Assembly (NCBI GenBank): GCA_003132865.1
Contig: PKYZ01000137.1
Span: 13,106-25,834, forward strand
Reading direction: 5' to 3'
DNA: 12,729 nucleotides
Origin: Bryobacterales bacterium
GTDB lineage: Bacteria > Acidobacteriota > Terriglobia > Bryobacterales > Bryobacteraceae
A model generated the notes under the pieces. The model was not told the origin of the DNA. It did no database searches and was given only the letters and a program-made list of their open reading frames with translations. The position numbers were made by a program, and so were the translations under genes. Below are positions 7,497-12,729 of the stretch, piece after piece (position 1 is the first letter of the stretch; each line of letters starts with the position of its first letter).

Positions 7497-7700
7497 GATG
7501 AACTGGAAGCTCTGAGGCGCTGCCGGGCATGCGCCGGTCGGAACGATTCGTCCGTCAAACGCCCTGCCGCAATCAGCCGGCGAGGGGCGCTGACCGTTTT
7601 TTGCGTGAAGGCAGTGATCCATCTGCGAAATCGCTTTGGAGATCTGTTCGACGCCGCGGTCCTCCTCTACGCTGGCGGCAGTGACCTCGCCGGGCGATCG
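7497..7700 (-). pseudogene. Methyl-accepting chemotaxis protein C-terminal relic
   Basis: On the minus strand, 7688-7617 reads EVTAASVEEDRGVEQISKAI, then SQMD. This closely matches the methylation-helix motif of chemotaxis receptors (E(V/I)xxASxEQxxGIEQISKAIxQMD). Just beyond, after a one-base frame change near 7605, the text continues TQKT, then AGRLTDESFRPAHARQRLR, resembling the usual QVTQKTAA...LxxQSxxLRxxVxRL ending. It thus appears to be a coiled-coil tail broken by at least one frameshift and ended by the insertion element at 7490. The membrane and HAMP parts are absent. Confidence 0.45.
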
Positions 7701-7805
7701 TTCTAACCCGATCTGCGCTGCTGCTAATCTTCCCCGGGGCCCCTACTGGCGGGCAGGCGAGGCGACGCCGCGGAATGCAACACGCGCCCCGGTTATGATG
7801 GGAGC

Positions 7806-8162
7806 GTGCAGCGGCCATCCAGGTTACTCATTCTGGCGGTGGCCTTTTGCGTGGCCATTGCCGGGACATTCATTTTCGCGTTCAGGGCTGGCCGGCACGC
7901 CCGCCGCCTTCACTTTGAGAATGAGCCGATCCGCCCGTGGATGAGCGTGCCGTTCATCGCGCACACGCACCACGTGCCTGCCGCCGTACTGTTCCACGCC
8001 ATCGGGATCGAACCGGAGCAGCATGACCGGCGACCGTTGCGAACGATTGCGCGCGAGCAGCACCGGCCTGTCGAGGATGTGGTGCGGGACCTGGAGCGCG
8101 CCTTGGCCAACGCGGGCCACACGCATCCCGTGCCGGAATCTCGCGGGGGCAAGGCCCCCTGA
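7806..8162 (+). CDS. Small membrane-anchored protein, translationally coupled to the DedA gene
   Basis: The product is 118 residues from a GTG. One hydrophobic segment (residues 7-26, LLILAVAFCVAIAGTFIFAF) is followed by a basic stop-transfer stretch (RAGRHARR). A soluble domain at about 42-103 follows, with RPWMSVPFIAHTHHVPAAVL and RPLRTIAREQHRPVEDVVRD. This looks like a helix-turn-helix-like or degron-like small domain (hydrophobic IGIEPEQ turn, then two helices), which I cannot name. Its TGA overlaps the next ATG by one base (TGATG at 8160-8164), so translation of the DedA protein is probably coupled to it. Start choice: it is the only start in frame ahead of the hydrophobic segment. GGGAG sits only one base upstream, too close for a normal ribosome site; a TATGAT at 7794-7799 would fit a leaderless message. 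Confidence 0.75.
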   Translation: MQRPSRLLILAVAFCVAIAGTFIFAFRAGRHARRLHFENEPIRPWMSVPFIAHTHHVPAAVLFHAIGIEPEQHDRRPLRTIAREQHRPVEDVVRDLERALANAGHTHPVPESRGGKAP

Positions 8163-8782
8163 TGCGCGACCAGATTCTGGCGGCGCTGGCGCAATTCGGC
8201 TCGCCCGCGCTGTTTGCCGTGGTGACGATTGCGTCCATCGGTGTGCCATTGCCGGTGAGCCTACTGCTGGTTGTTACGGGCTCGCTGGTGGCGCAGGGGG
8301 TCATGCCCATGTGGTGGGCCATCGCGCTGGCCAGCGCCGGCTCGGTGATCGGTGATCAAATCGGATACGCCATCGGCCGGTGGGGCGGCGCCGCGCTGGT
8401 GTCCCGATTTGGCGGCATGCTGGGCGGCCCCGAGCGGATGGCCAAGGCGGAAGCCCACGCGCGGCGTTGGGGAGGACCGGGCGTCTTCTTCAGCCGTTGG
8501 CTGGTGACGCCGCTCGGTTCGTTGATTAACTTCACCAGCGGCATCGCGGAATATCCGTGGATGCGTTTTCTGATGTGGGATGTGTTGGGCGAGGCGCTGG
8601 GGGCGGCCCTCTATATCGTGCTGGGCTTCATCTTCAGCGACCGGGTTCTGGAGTTGGATGCGGCTTTGGGCGATTTCACTTGGATGATATTGGCGCTGCT
8701 GGCCGCGGTGGCGCTGGGATGGATGCTTTGGCGGTACCTGCGGGGGAGGAAAGAGTTAGCAGGTGTTATAGGGCCGCCCTGA
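8162..8782 (+). CDS. DedA-family inner-membrane protein (SNARE-associated/VTT domain)
   Basis: The product is 206 residues, typical of the family. DedA proteins are inner-membrane transporters or scramblases linked to undecaprenyl-phosphate or phospholipid flipping and to membrane-potential homeostasis. Visible features are a re-entrant PLPVSLLLVVTGSLVA segment (29-44), the G64-D65 plus GYAIGR motif (68-73), and FFSRWLVTPLGSLINFTSGI (109-128), the counterpart of the conserved FxRxxPxxR...AG loop. WDVLGEALGAALYIVLGF (139-156) follows, then a final transmembrane helix (174-191) and a basic tail. The second arginine of the classic loop is replaced here (PLGSLIN). Its start overlaps the upstream stop. 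Its last 17 bases overlap the antisense end of the frameshifted vapC. Confidence 0.92.
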   Translation: MRDQILAALAQFGSPALFAVVTIASIGVPLPVSLLLVVTGSLVAQGVMPMWWAIALASAGSVIGDQIGYAIGRWGGAALVSRFGGMLGGPERMAKAEAHARRWGGPGVFFSRWLVTPLGSLINFTSGIAEYPWMRFLMWDVLGEALGAALYIVLGFIFSDRVLELDAALGDFTWMILALLAAVALGWMLWRYLRGRKELAGVIGPP

Positions 8783-9157
8783 TATCCGTCTTGCTGAAAT
8801 CCTCTCCCTTAAATAGAAGTGGTTCTCCGGCCGCCTTGGCGAGGGCATAGGCGAAGCAATCGCCAAAGTTCAACTTTGGGGGGGGTGGCGACCCTTGCCG
8901 AAATCGATGAAGGCTTGCCGGGCCAGGTGCGCGTGTTCAACAGTGACTGGCTCGATGAGGATCTCAGCCCGGCTGAAGAATACGTCGCACTGGCGGCTGG
9001 CATCGGGACCGATTTGGCTTTCAATCACCATTGACAGTTCGACAAAATTGGCAGCGCTGATCGGGCACCGCTCGGCGTCATGAATAATCTGGGTATAGAG
9101 GTCGACTTCAGGCTCTCCGAAGAAAATGGCGGCTAGCGCGGACGTGTCGAGAATCAT
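8766..9157 (-). pseudogene. vapC: VapC-type PIN-domain toxin, frameshifted at a run of eight C
   Basis: VapC toxins are PIN ribonucleases that cut tRNA or rRNA when not bound by VapB. The first 92 codons read MILDTSALAAIFFGEPEVDL, through ISAANFVELSMVIE, to ARQAFIDFGKGRHP; D4 and E40 are the first two acidic site residues. At the C8 run (G8 on the plus strand, 8878-8885) the frame shifts and ends at a TGA (8870-8872) after 95 residues. Shifted by one, 8876-8766 reads KLNFGDCFAYALAKAAGEPL, then LFKGEDFSKTDIRAAL and a TAA. This is the missing end with the other acidic residues (D in FGDC, D in KTDI). Nine C would restore a typical 130-residue protein. The cause may be a real inactivation, a phase-variable tract, or a sequencing error. 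It starts within an ATGA overlap with vapB. Confidence 0.85.
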
Positions 9158-9405
9158 TTAGCGAGGCCATTTTCGTCATATAGGAATTCCGCATGATCGA
9201 GATATGGGCGTTTGACATGGGCAGCGGCGCGCTTGGCAATTGCGCGGAGTTCCTCCACGCTGGCCTTGCCCCGACGGCTTGGCAAGCGCTCAAAGCGTTC
9301 CCGGAGAGCTTCGGTCACTACCCGCGTCATGGTTTCCCCCGTCTCCTGAGCGATGGCCGTCGCGAGGCGATGCGCTTCAGGGTCTTTGATATGGAGAGTT
9401 TTCAT
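9154..9405 (-). CDS. vapB: VapB-type antitoxin (Rv0623-like)
   Basis: This 83-residue protein binds its cognate PIN toxin and represses its own promoter. The N-terminal half, MKTLHIKDPEAHRLATAIAQ then ETGETMTRVVTEALRERFER, is the ribbon-helix-helix-like DNA-binding part of the Rv0623 family. The C-terminal part (KASVEELRAIAKRA, ending FLYDENGLAK) is the toxin-wrapping tail. A TTG two codons upstream is possible, but the ATG at 9405 gives the normal family start. Its TGA overlaps the toxin ATG by four bases (ATGA, 9154-9157), the usual coupling in such modules. With the toxin gene frameshifted, the antitoxin is likely still made without a functional partner. Confidence 0.9.
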   Translation of the reverse strand: MKTLHIKDPEAHRLATAIAQETGETMTRVVTEALRERFERLPSRRGKASVEELRAIAKRAAAHVKRPYLDHAEFLYDENGLAK

Positions 9406-9430
9406 GAGCAATTTCGTTCTGTAAATACGC

Positions 9431-9466
9431 CCAGTGTTTTACGATTCTACCAGTGGTTCCAACTGG
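9431..9466. promoter_or_regulatory. Candidate vapBC operator
   Basis: Upstream of vapB, CCAGTG occurs at 9431-9436 and again at 9450-9455, 19 bp apart. The second copy opens an imperfect palindrome, CCAGTGGTTCCAACTGG (9450-9466). VapB-type antitoxins usually autoregulate at such sites. No convincing -35/-10 pair was found, so this is a tentative call. Confidence 0.2.
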
Positions 9467-9473
9467 CTCGGCT

Positions 9474-9516
9474 GTCGGACCGGGGGGGTCCGACGCGGGC
9501 GAGGGCGCCCGCCCCA
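9474..9516 (-). repeat. Double-hairpin element, copy B, upstream of vapBC
   Basis: Read on the minus strand: head GTGGGGC, a perfect 7-bp stem GCGGGCG/CGCCCGC with a 4-base loop (9495-9512), then a perfect 8-bp stem GTCGGACC/GGTCCGAC with a 5-C loop (9474-9494). Geometry and orientation match the copies at 4201-4245 and 6201-6243, though the stem sequences differ. It lies about 70 bp before vapB and 160 bp past the end of the DUF4139 gene. With no U-run after it, it is not a textbook terminator. Confidence 0.75.
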
Positions 9517-9685
9517 CGCTCTGATTGTCACTGTATTGTGCGAGCCTCAATAAATTTGATAGCGGCATGATGATGATTCCGCCTTCCGCTCGATCCGGTT
9601 GACGAGGTGCTCTTCCGCATTTGGCACGCGCCATTCTGTTTTCCTCGACCCCTGCCTCCTCCTGATTCCTCAAGCGCGAAGGGCT

Positions 9686-11707
9686 TCAGAACACCATGTT
9701 CTCGATCGCGCCGCTCACTTGCGACTCGAGACCCGCCCGTTTCTTGTCAAGTTCCGCGCGGCGGTCGCGCAGCGACGTAAGCTGCGATTCCTGGTTGGCC
9801 AGCCGCTGCGCATAGGCCTGCACCTGCTGCTGCTGGCCGCTGACCTGGTTGAGGCTGCCGATGTTCTGCCGCAGGCGGTCCTGGTCGCGGATGACTTCGT
9901 TGATCTGGCTTTCGAGATTCTGTATCTCGCGGCCGGCGCCTGCAATCTGCTGTTTCAGATTGGCGATCTGTTCGAGCTGCTTGCGGGCGGCGTCGCTGAA
10001 AGCCTTGTTGCGCACATAAGTGAACAACATGTCCGGCGTGAGATCGGTAATCGTAAAGGCTCTCTCATAGACACGCTCTTCGGTGACCGGGAACTTCTCG
10101 GTCGCGCCCGGCGCCAGCTTCACCTCGAAGCGATAAGCGTTGCTGGTCTTCTCCAAGGGCTTGCGGTCGAGCAGGTTGTATTCCGGGCGTGCCAGATGCT
10201 CGATCACCAAGGTCTTGGCCTTTTGGTCCACATTGTGGATGGTGTAGGTGCGGGTTTCCACGACAGCGTTACGGGTGGTGAGGATTCCGCGGCGCGCGTA
10301 GATTTCCCGAATCTGTTCGGCTTTGCTGTCCCACTGGGTGGTGATGCGGGTGCCCAGGTCCACTCCATAGCTGATGAGCCGCTTGTCGCCGGCCTTTACC
10401 GTTTCCATCAACGCTTCGCCCGCATAAGCGCCACTCTCGTAAACGGTGATCGGGCCGCCGTCGAGCGTCTTGCCGGTGGAGTTGGAGATCTCGGCCGCAT
10501 CCATGGGATGCGCCGCAGACGGATCGGAGTAGATGAGCAGTTTGCGGGTGTCCACCTTCTGTTGCAGGAAGGGCAGCATGGCGGATTCGTTGCGCCGCAC
10601 CGTGACGGGCGTGGGGATGTGGTATTCGAACAACTCGCCAAGTTCACGGCCGGCCGCAGGCGAAGCGATGGTGGAAAGCGCGTCATGTTTTTCCAGACGG
10701 CTGAACTCCCGGAACTGCTCGCGCCCGCTCAGCCCCGCGGAAGCTGCGAGCATTGCCGGCGCCGAGGCTGCAGGTGGTGGTGGCGGTGGGGCAACCTTAT
10801 CCATATTTACTGCCTGGGACTCCGTTTCCACGGCCCCTTCATACACCACCGGCGCGGACGCTTGATCTTCGGGTAACTCCGCCGTCTGCCGCGCGACGTA
10901 GCGCGGTTCATAGAGCCGGCTGATGAACGAAATAGGCCGGCCCGAGACCAGCGACAGGTCCACCTTGTTCCAATCTTCGCCCGTGGTGTTGTCCACGATG
11001 GCCCATCCCTCCAGCGTGGGTTGAGCGCCTTCTCCGAAGATCAGCCGATAGCTGGATTTCCAGACCGGCGTGGGCACCATGTAGCTGGCCACCACTTCCC
11101 GCCGTTTGGAGTCCGTGGAGTCGATATAGACAGTGCGTTTTTCCTTGGAGCGCGCCTCGGTCAGGACCGCCAGATAATCCTTAAACTGCGTCTGGAGCCG
11201 GGCATCGGTGAAGCGGATGCCGGCCGCGGCTCCCAGGTCGAAGTTGCGCAGATCGCCCGCATCCATCAGTAGCGTGATCTGCTCGCGCTCCGGGCGCTTG
11301 TCGTCTCCGGGCACAAGGCGCGCGGCCACAATCGCGCCCGTCACGGTAACATTGGCGAACTTCAGCTCGATTTGCGCGCCTTTGAGCTGGTCGAGCACCG
11401 CGCTCAGCGGCTGCGCCACGCCAAGCTGAAAGGGGAAGTCCGCCAGTTTGTGGGCCAGCGGCTCGCTCGAATCGTAGCGCAACCCCGAGATTTTGCCGCC
11501 GCCTTTTTCTTCGATAGTGAGCGATTTCAGCACATCGTCCATCTCGGCGGCTTTGAAATCCAGGCGCGCCGATTCGCCGGGCGCCAGCTCGCCGGCCCGT
11601 TCGAAGTAACCCACGCCGTGCTTGTAAAGGACCACTTGCCGCACGGGCAGCTCCGCCGCCATCGCGCTGAGCGCCAGGGCGCCCACAAAAAAGAAGCTTC
11701 GTTTCAT
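9686..11707 (-). CDS. Exported DUF4139-domain protein with C-terminal coiled coil
   Basis: The product is 673 residues with a signal peptide at 1-18 (MKRSFFFVGALALSAMAA). An N-terminal beta-rich part (about 20-190, including LPVRQVVLYKHGVGYFERAG) leads into the DUF4139 region at about 200-560, marked by YMVPTPVWKSSYRL, GWAIVDNTTGEDWNKVDLSL and SGRPISFISRLYEP. The region is split by a flexible stretch with six prolines (307-312). A DUF4139 ending (RTYTIHNVDQKAKTLVIEH) follows. Residues about 573-668 form a continuous coiled coil rich in Q, E, R and L (LEQIANLKQQIAG, ESQINEVIRDQDRLRQN). The domain's function is unknown; related MuiA proteins are reported to affect mucoidy. It is likely periplasmic or surface-anchored. 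AAAGGAG lies 26 bases before the ATG, with a small GC hairpin between. yjbQ ends 37 bp upstream, so the two probably share a transcript. Confidence 0.9.
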   Translation of the reverse strand: MKRSFFFVGALALSAMAAELPVRQVVLYKHGVGYFERAGELAPGESARLDFKAAEMDDVLKSLTIEEKGGGKISGLRYDSSEPLAHKLADFPFQLGVAQPLSAVLDQLKGAQIELKFANVTVTGAIVAARLVPGDDKRPEREQITLLMDAGDLRNFDLGAAAGIRFTDARLQTQFKDYLAVLTEARSKEKRTVYIDSTDSKRREVVASYMVPTPVWKSSYRLIFGEGAQPTLEGWAIVDNTTGEDWNKVDLSLVSGRPISFISRLYEPRYVARQTAELPEDQASAPVVYEGAVETESQAVNMDKVAPPPPPPAASAPAMLAASAGLSGREQFREFSRLEKHDALSTIASPAAGRELGELFEYHIPTPVTVRRNESAMLPFLQQKVDTRKLLIYSDPSAAHPMDAAEISNSTGKTLDGGPITVYESGAYAGEALMETVKAGDKRLISYGVDLGTRITTQWDSKAEQIREIYARRGILTTRNAVVETRTYTIHNVDQKAKTLVIEHLARPEYNLLDRKPLEKTSNAYRFEVKLAPGATEKFPVTEERVYERAFTITDLTPDMLFTYVRNKAFSDAARKQLEQIANLKQQIAGAGREIQNLESQINEVIRDQDRLRQNIGSLNQVSGQQQQVQAYAQRLANQESQLTSLRDRRAELDKKRAGLESQVSGAIENMVF

Positions 11708-11744
11708 AATTGGTAAATGCCGCCCGCGCGGCGCTCCTTTCGCT

Positions 11745-12158
11745 TTACTCGCCCATCACTTTAACGATGACGCGCTTGGACCGCTGGCCGTCGAACTCGG
11801 CATAATAAATCTGCTGCCAGGGGCCGAAATCCAGCTTGCCCTTGGTCACTGGCACGATCACCTGGTGGTGCACCAGCAGACTCTTCAGGTGCGAGTCGCC
11901 GTTGGTTTCGCCGGTCGCGTGATGCCGGTAGTTCTGGCGGAAAGGCGCCAGTTTCTCCAGCCACTCGTCGATATCGGCGAGCAGGCCGTCTTCGGCATCG
12001 TTCACCCACACTCCCGCGGTGATGTGCATGGCCGAGACCAGGATCATGCCCTCCTGAATGGCACTCTTGCGCAGCGCGCTCTCCACTTGCGAAGTGATGT
12101 TGACGTATTCGCGATGTTTGGTGGTACGAAAAGTTAGATATTCGGTGTGAAATTGCAT
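11745..12158 (-). CDS. yjbQ: YjbQ/UPF0047 family protein, secondary thiamine-phosphate synthase type
   Basis: The product is 137 residues, full length for this single-domain cytoplasmic family. Diagnostic motifs are [20 protein letters not shown] (45-64), [19 protein letters not shown] (77-95), [20 protein letters not shown] (97-116), and [18 protein letters not shown]. The conserved histidines (H45, H80, H90, H97/H98) and acidic residues surround a proposed metal or phosphate site. E. coli YjbQ has weak thiamine-phosphate synthase activity in vivo, but the true role is unsettled. The ATG at 12158 is chosen because [10 protein letters not shown] is the usual family start; no strong Shine-Dalgarno precedes it. 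It is divergent from the receiver gene, with 32 bp between start codons, and is followed 37 bp later by the DUF4139 gene. Confidence 0.93.
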   Translation of the reverse strand: MQFHTEYLTFRTTKHREYVNITSQVESALRKSAIQEGMILVSAMHITAGVWVNDAEDGLLADIDEWLEKLAPFRQNYRHHATGETNGDSHLKSLLVHHQVIVPVTKGKLDFGPWQQIYYAEFDGQRSKRVIVKVMGE

Positions 12159-12190
12159 ATGGGGATGATAACTCTGATAGCATTCGATTA

Positions 12191-12550
12191 ATGGACTCCG
12201 GGGCCGAGCGCATCCTTATCGTGGACGATGACGCTGCCCTACTGAAAGTGATGGACAGCTACCTTTCGCGGCTGGGCTATCGGGTGGACGCCTGCCGCAG
12301 CGGCGCGGAAGCGTGGGCATTGGTGCAGGCCAACCCCTCGTGGTACGCGGGGGCGCTGGTGGATCTGAATATGCCCGGCATGCGCGGGGAAGAACTGGCC
12401 CGCCTGATACTGGACTCAACTGCGTCGATCCGGTTGGTGGTGATGAGCGGCTATCCGGAAGGGTGGATCGGGGAGACTTTGGACGGAAGCCGGGTGAGCT
12501 TTCTGCACAAGCCTTTCACCCCCAAAGAGCTGGCCGACGCGCTCAAATAG
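12191..12550 (+). CDS. Stand-alone response-regulator receiver domain protein
   Basis: This 119-residue CheY-like protein carries all phosphorylation residues: the acidic pair D12-D13 in [10 protein letters not shown], phospho-acceptor D58 in [15 protein letters not shown]86 in VVMSGYP (the switch Ser/Thr position), and K107 in FLHKPFTP. The protein ends two turns after [12 protein letters not shown], so no output domain exists. It must act by protein contact or as a relay. The KPFTP type resembles receivers fused to hybrid histidine kinases, which suggests a phosphorelay partner elsewhere; no kinase is in view. The ATG at 12191 gives the normal distance to the DDD motif, and no clear ribosome site precedes it. 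A short hairpin follows at 12556-12569. Confidence 0.92.
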   Translation: MDSGAERILIVDDDAALLKVMDSYLSRLGYRVDACRSGAEAWALVQANPSWYAGALVDLNMPGMRGEELARLILDSTASIRLVVMSGYPEGWIGETLDGSRVSFLHKPFTPKELADALK

Positions 12551-12555
12551 GACAA

Positions 12556-12569
12556 CCCGGCAGGCCGGG
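12556..12569 (+). terminator. Short GC hairpin just after the receiver gene
   Basis: CCCGGC-AG-GCCGGG (12556-12569) starts six bases after the TAG of the receiver gene. The stem is strong but short, and no U-run follows. On the minus strand it is preceded by GTGGGC, faintly like the head of the double-hairpin elements, but it has a single stem. It may be an incomplete relative or a Rho-assisted 3' end. Confidence 0.35.
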
Positions 12570-12729
12570 GCCCACACCCACTACGAGGAGAACACGAAGT
12601 AGAGGCGGCGTCTTCACTCGAGCTTGGCGTCGGGTGCGGACGGATCTGGGCAGCAGGCTTAGCAGCCCGTGGCAGAAACCGCTTCCTGACGGGGTGCCCT
12701 CTGGGCCCGGCTCTGTAACGCACTGAATC

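Larger units (their letters stand above)
6113..7805. other. Stretch of about 1.7 kb without an intact gene: relics and repeats
   Basis: Between the GH20 start and the next intact gene I see, in order, a double hairpin (6201-6243), an enoyl-CoA hydratase relic (+), a DUF1080 relic (-), an unassigned part (6922-7109), an insertion element with terminal repeats (7119-7490), a chemotaxis-receptor relic (-), and a short spacer (7701-7805). Several frames stay open because of high GC, for example a minus-strand frame over 6777-7157, but none shows a recognisable domain, start signal or plausible composition. Confidence 0.6.

Noticed and set aside
9377..9673. 98-codon minus-strand frame upstream of and overlapping vapB
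   Set aside because: It runs through the double hairpin and into vapB in another frame, and has no recognisable domain.
9599..10876. 425-codon open frame on the plus strand
   Set aside because: It is fully antisense to the DUF4139 gene, whose domains, signal peptide and coiled coil are clear. The plus-strand translation shows no domain and mirrors codon bias.
12570..12729. Open minus-strand frame at the right edge and possible dispersed repeats (GAGGAGAACACGAAG; AACCGCTTCCTGACGG)
   Set aside because: The frame is compositionally random (R, P and S rich). The repeat resemblance is from memory and cannot be confirmed from a single copy here.

Overview
The window most resembles a high-GC Acidobacteriota genome, probably of the Solibacter/Bryobacter type. 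The evidence is a roughly 1,050-residue Oar-like TonB-dependent receptor with an N-terminal carboxypeptidase-regulatory-like domain, a GH20 hexosaminidase, a DUF1080 (3-keto-disaccharide hydrolase) remnant, and intergenic spaces full of palindromes and gene relics. This placement is inference from gene content. No rRNA, tRNA or CRISPR array was seen.

Layout. Positions 1-3751 (minus) hold the TonB-dependent receptor followed 17 bp downstream by an outer-membrane beta-barrel gene that runs off the left edge; the pair looks like one transcript. The space at 3752-4249 carries three helically phased CACAA repeats, a C-terminal gene relic and a double hairpin. Positions 4250-6112 (minus) encode a secreted GH20 beta-N-acetylhexosaminidase. 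The receptor/barrel pair and the GH20 enzyme would fit glycan capture and hydrolysis at the envelope, but a shared role is inferred only from proximity. Positions 6113-7805 are a gene graveyard: a double hairpin, an internally deleted enoyl-CoA hydratase, a truncated DUF1080 gene, a 372-bp element with terminal inverted repeats and a 9-10 bp target duplication, and a decayed chemotaxis-receptor tail.

Positions 7806-8782 (plus) hold a small membrane-anchored protein translationally coupled to a DedA-family membrane protein. Positions 8766-9405 (minus) hold a vapBC toxin-antitoxin module whose toxin gene is frameshifted at a run of eight C. Positions 9412-9685 contain another double hairpin and no gene I can support. 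Positions 9686-12158 (minus) hold yjbQ (UPF0047) followed by an exported DUF4139 protein with a C-terminal coiled coil. Divergent from yjbQ, at 12191-12550 (plus), is a stand-alone response-regulator receiver. The last 179 bases hold a small hairpin and no recognisable gene.

The most unusual signals are structural. Three copies of a tandem double-hairpin element share a GTGGSGC head, the same orientation and the same stem geometry, yet have different stem sequences that remain fully base-paired. There is also the small insertion element with its target duplication. I found no convincing new multi-gene defence or metabolic system.
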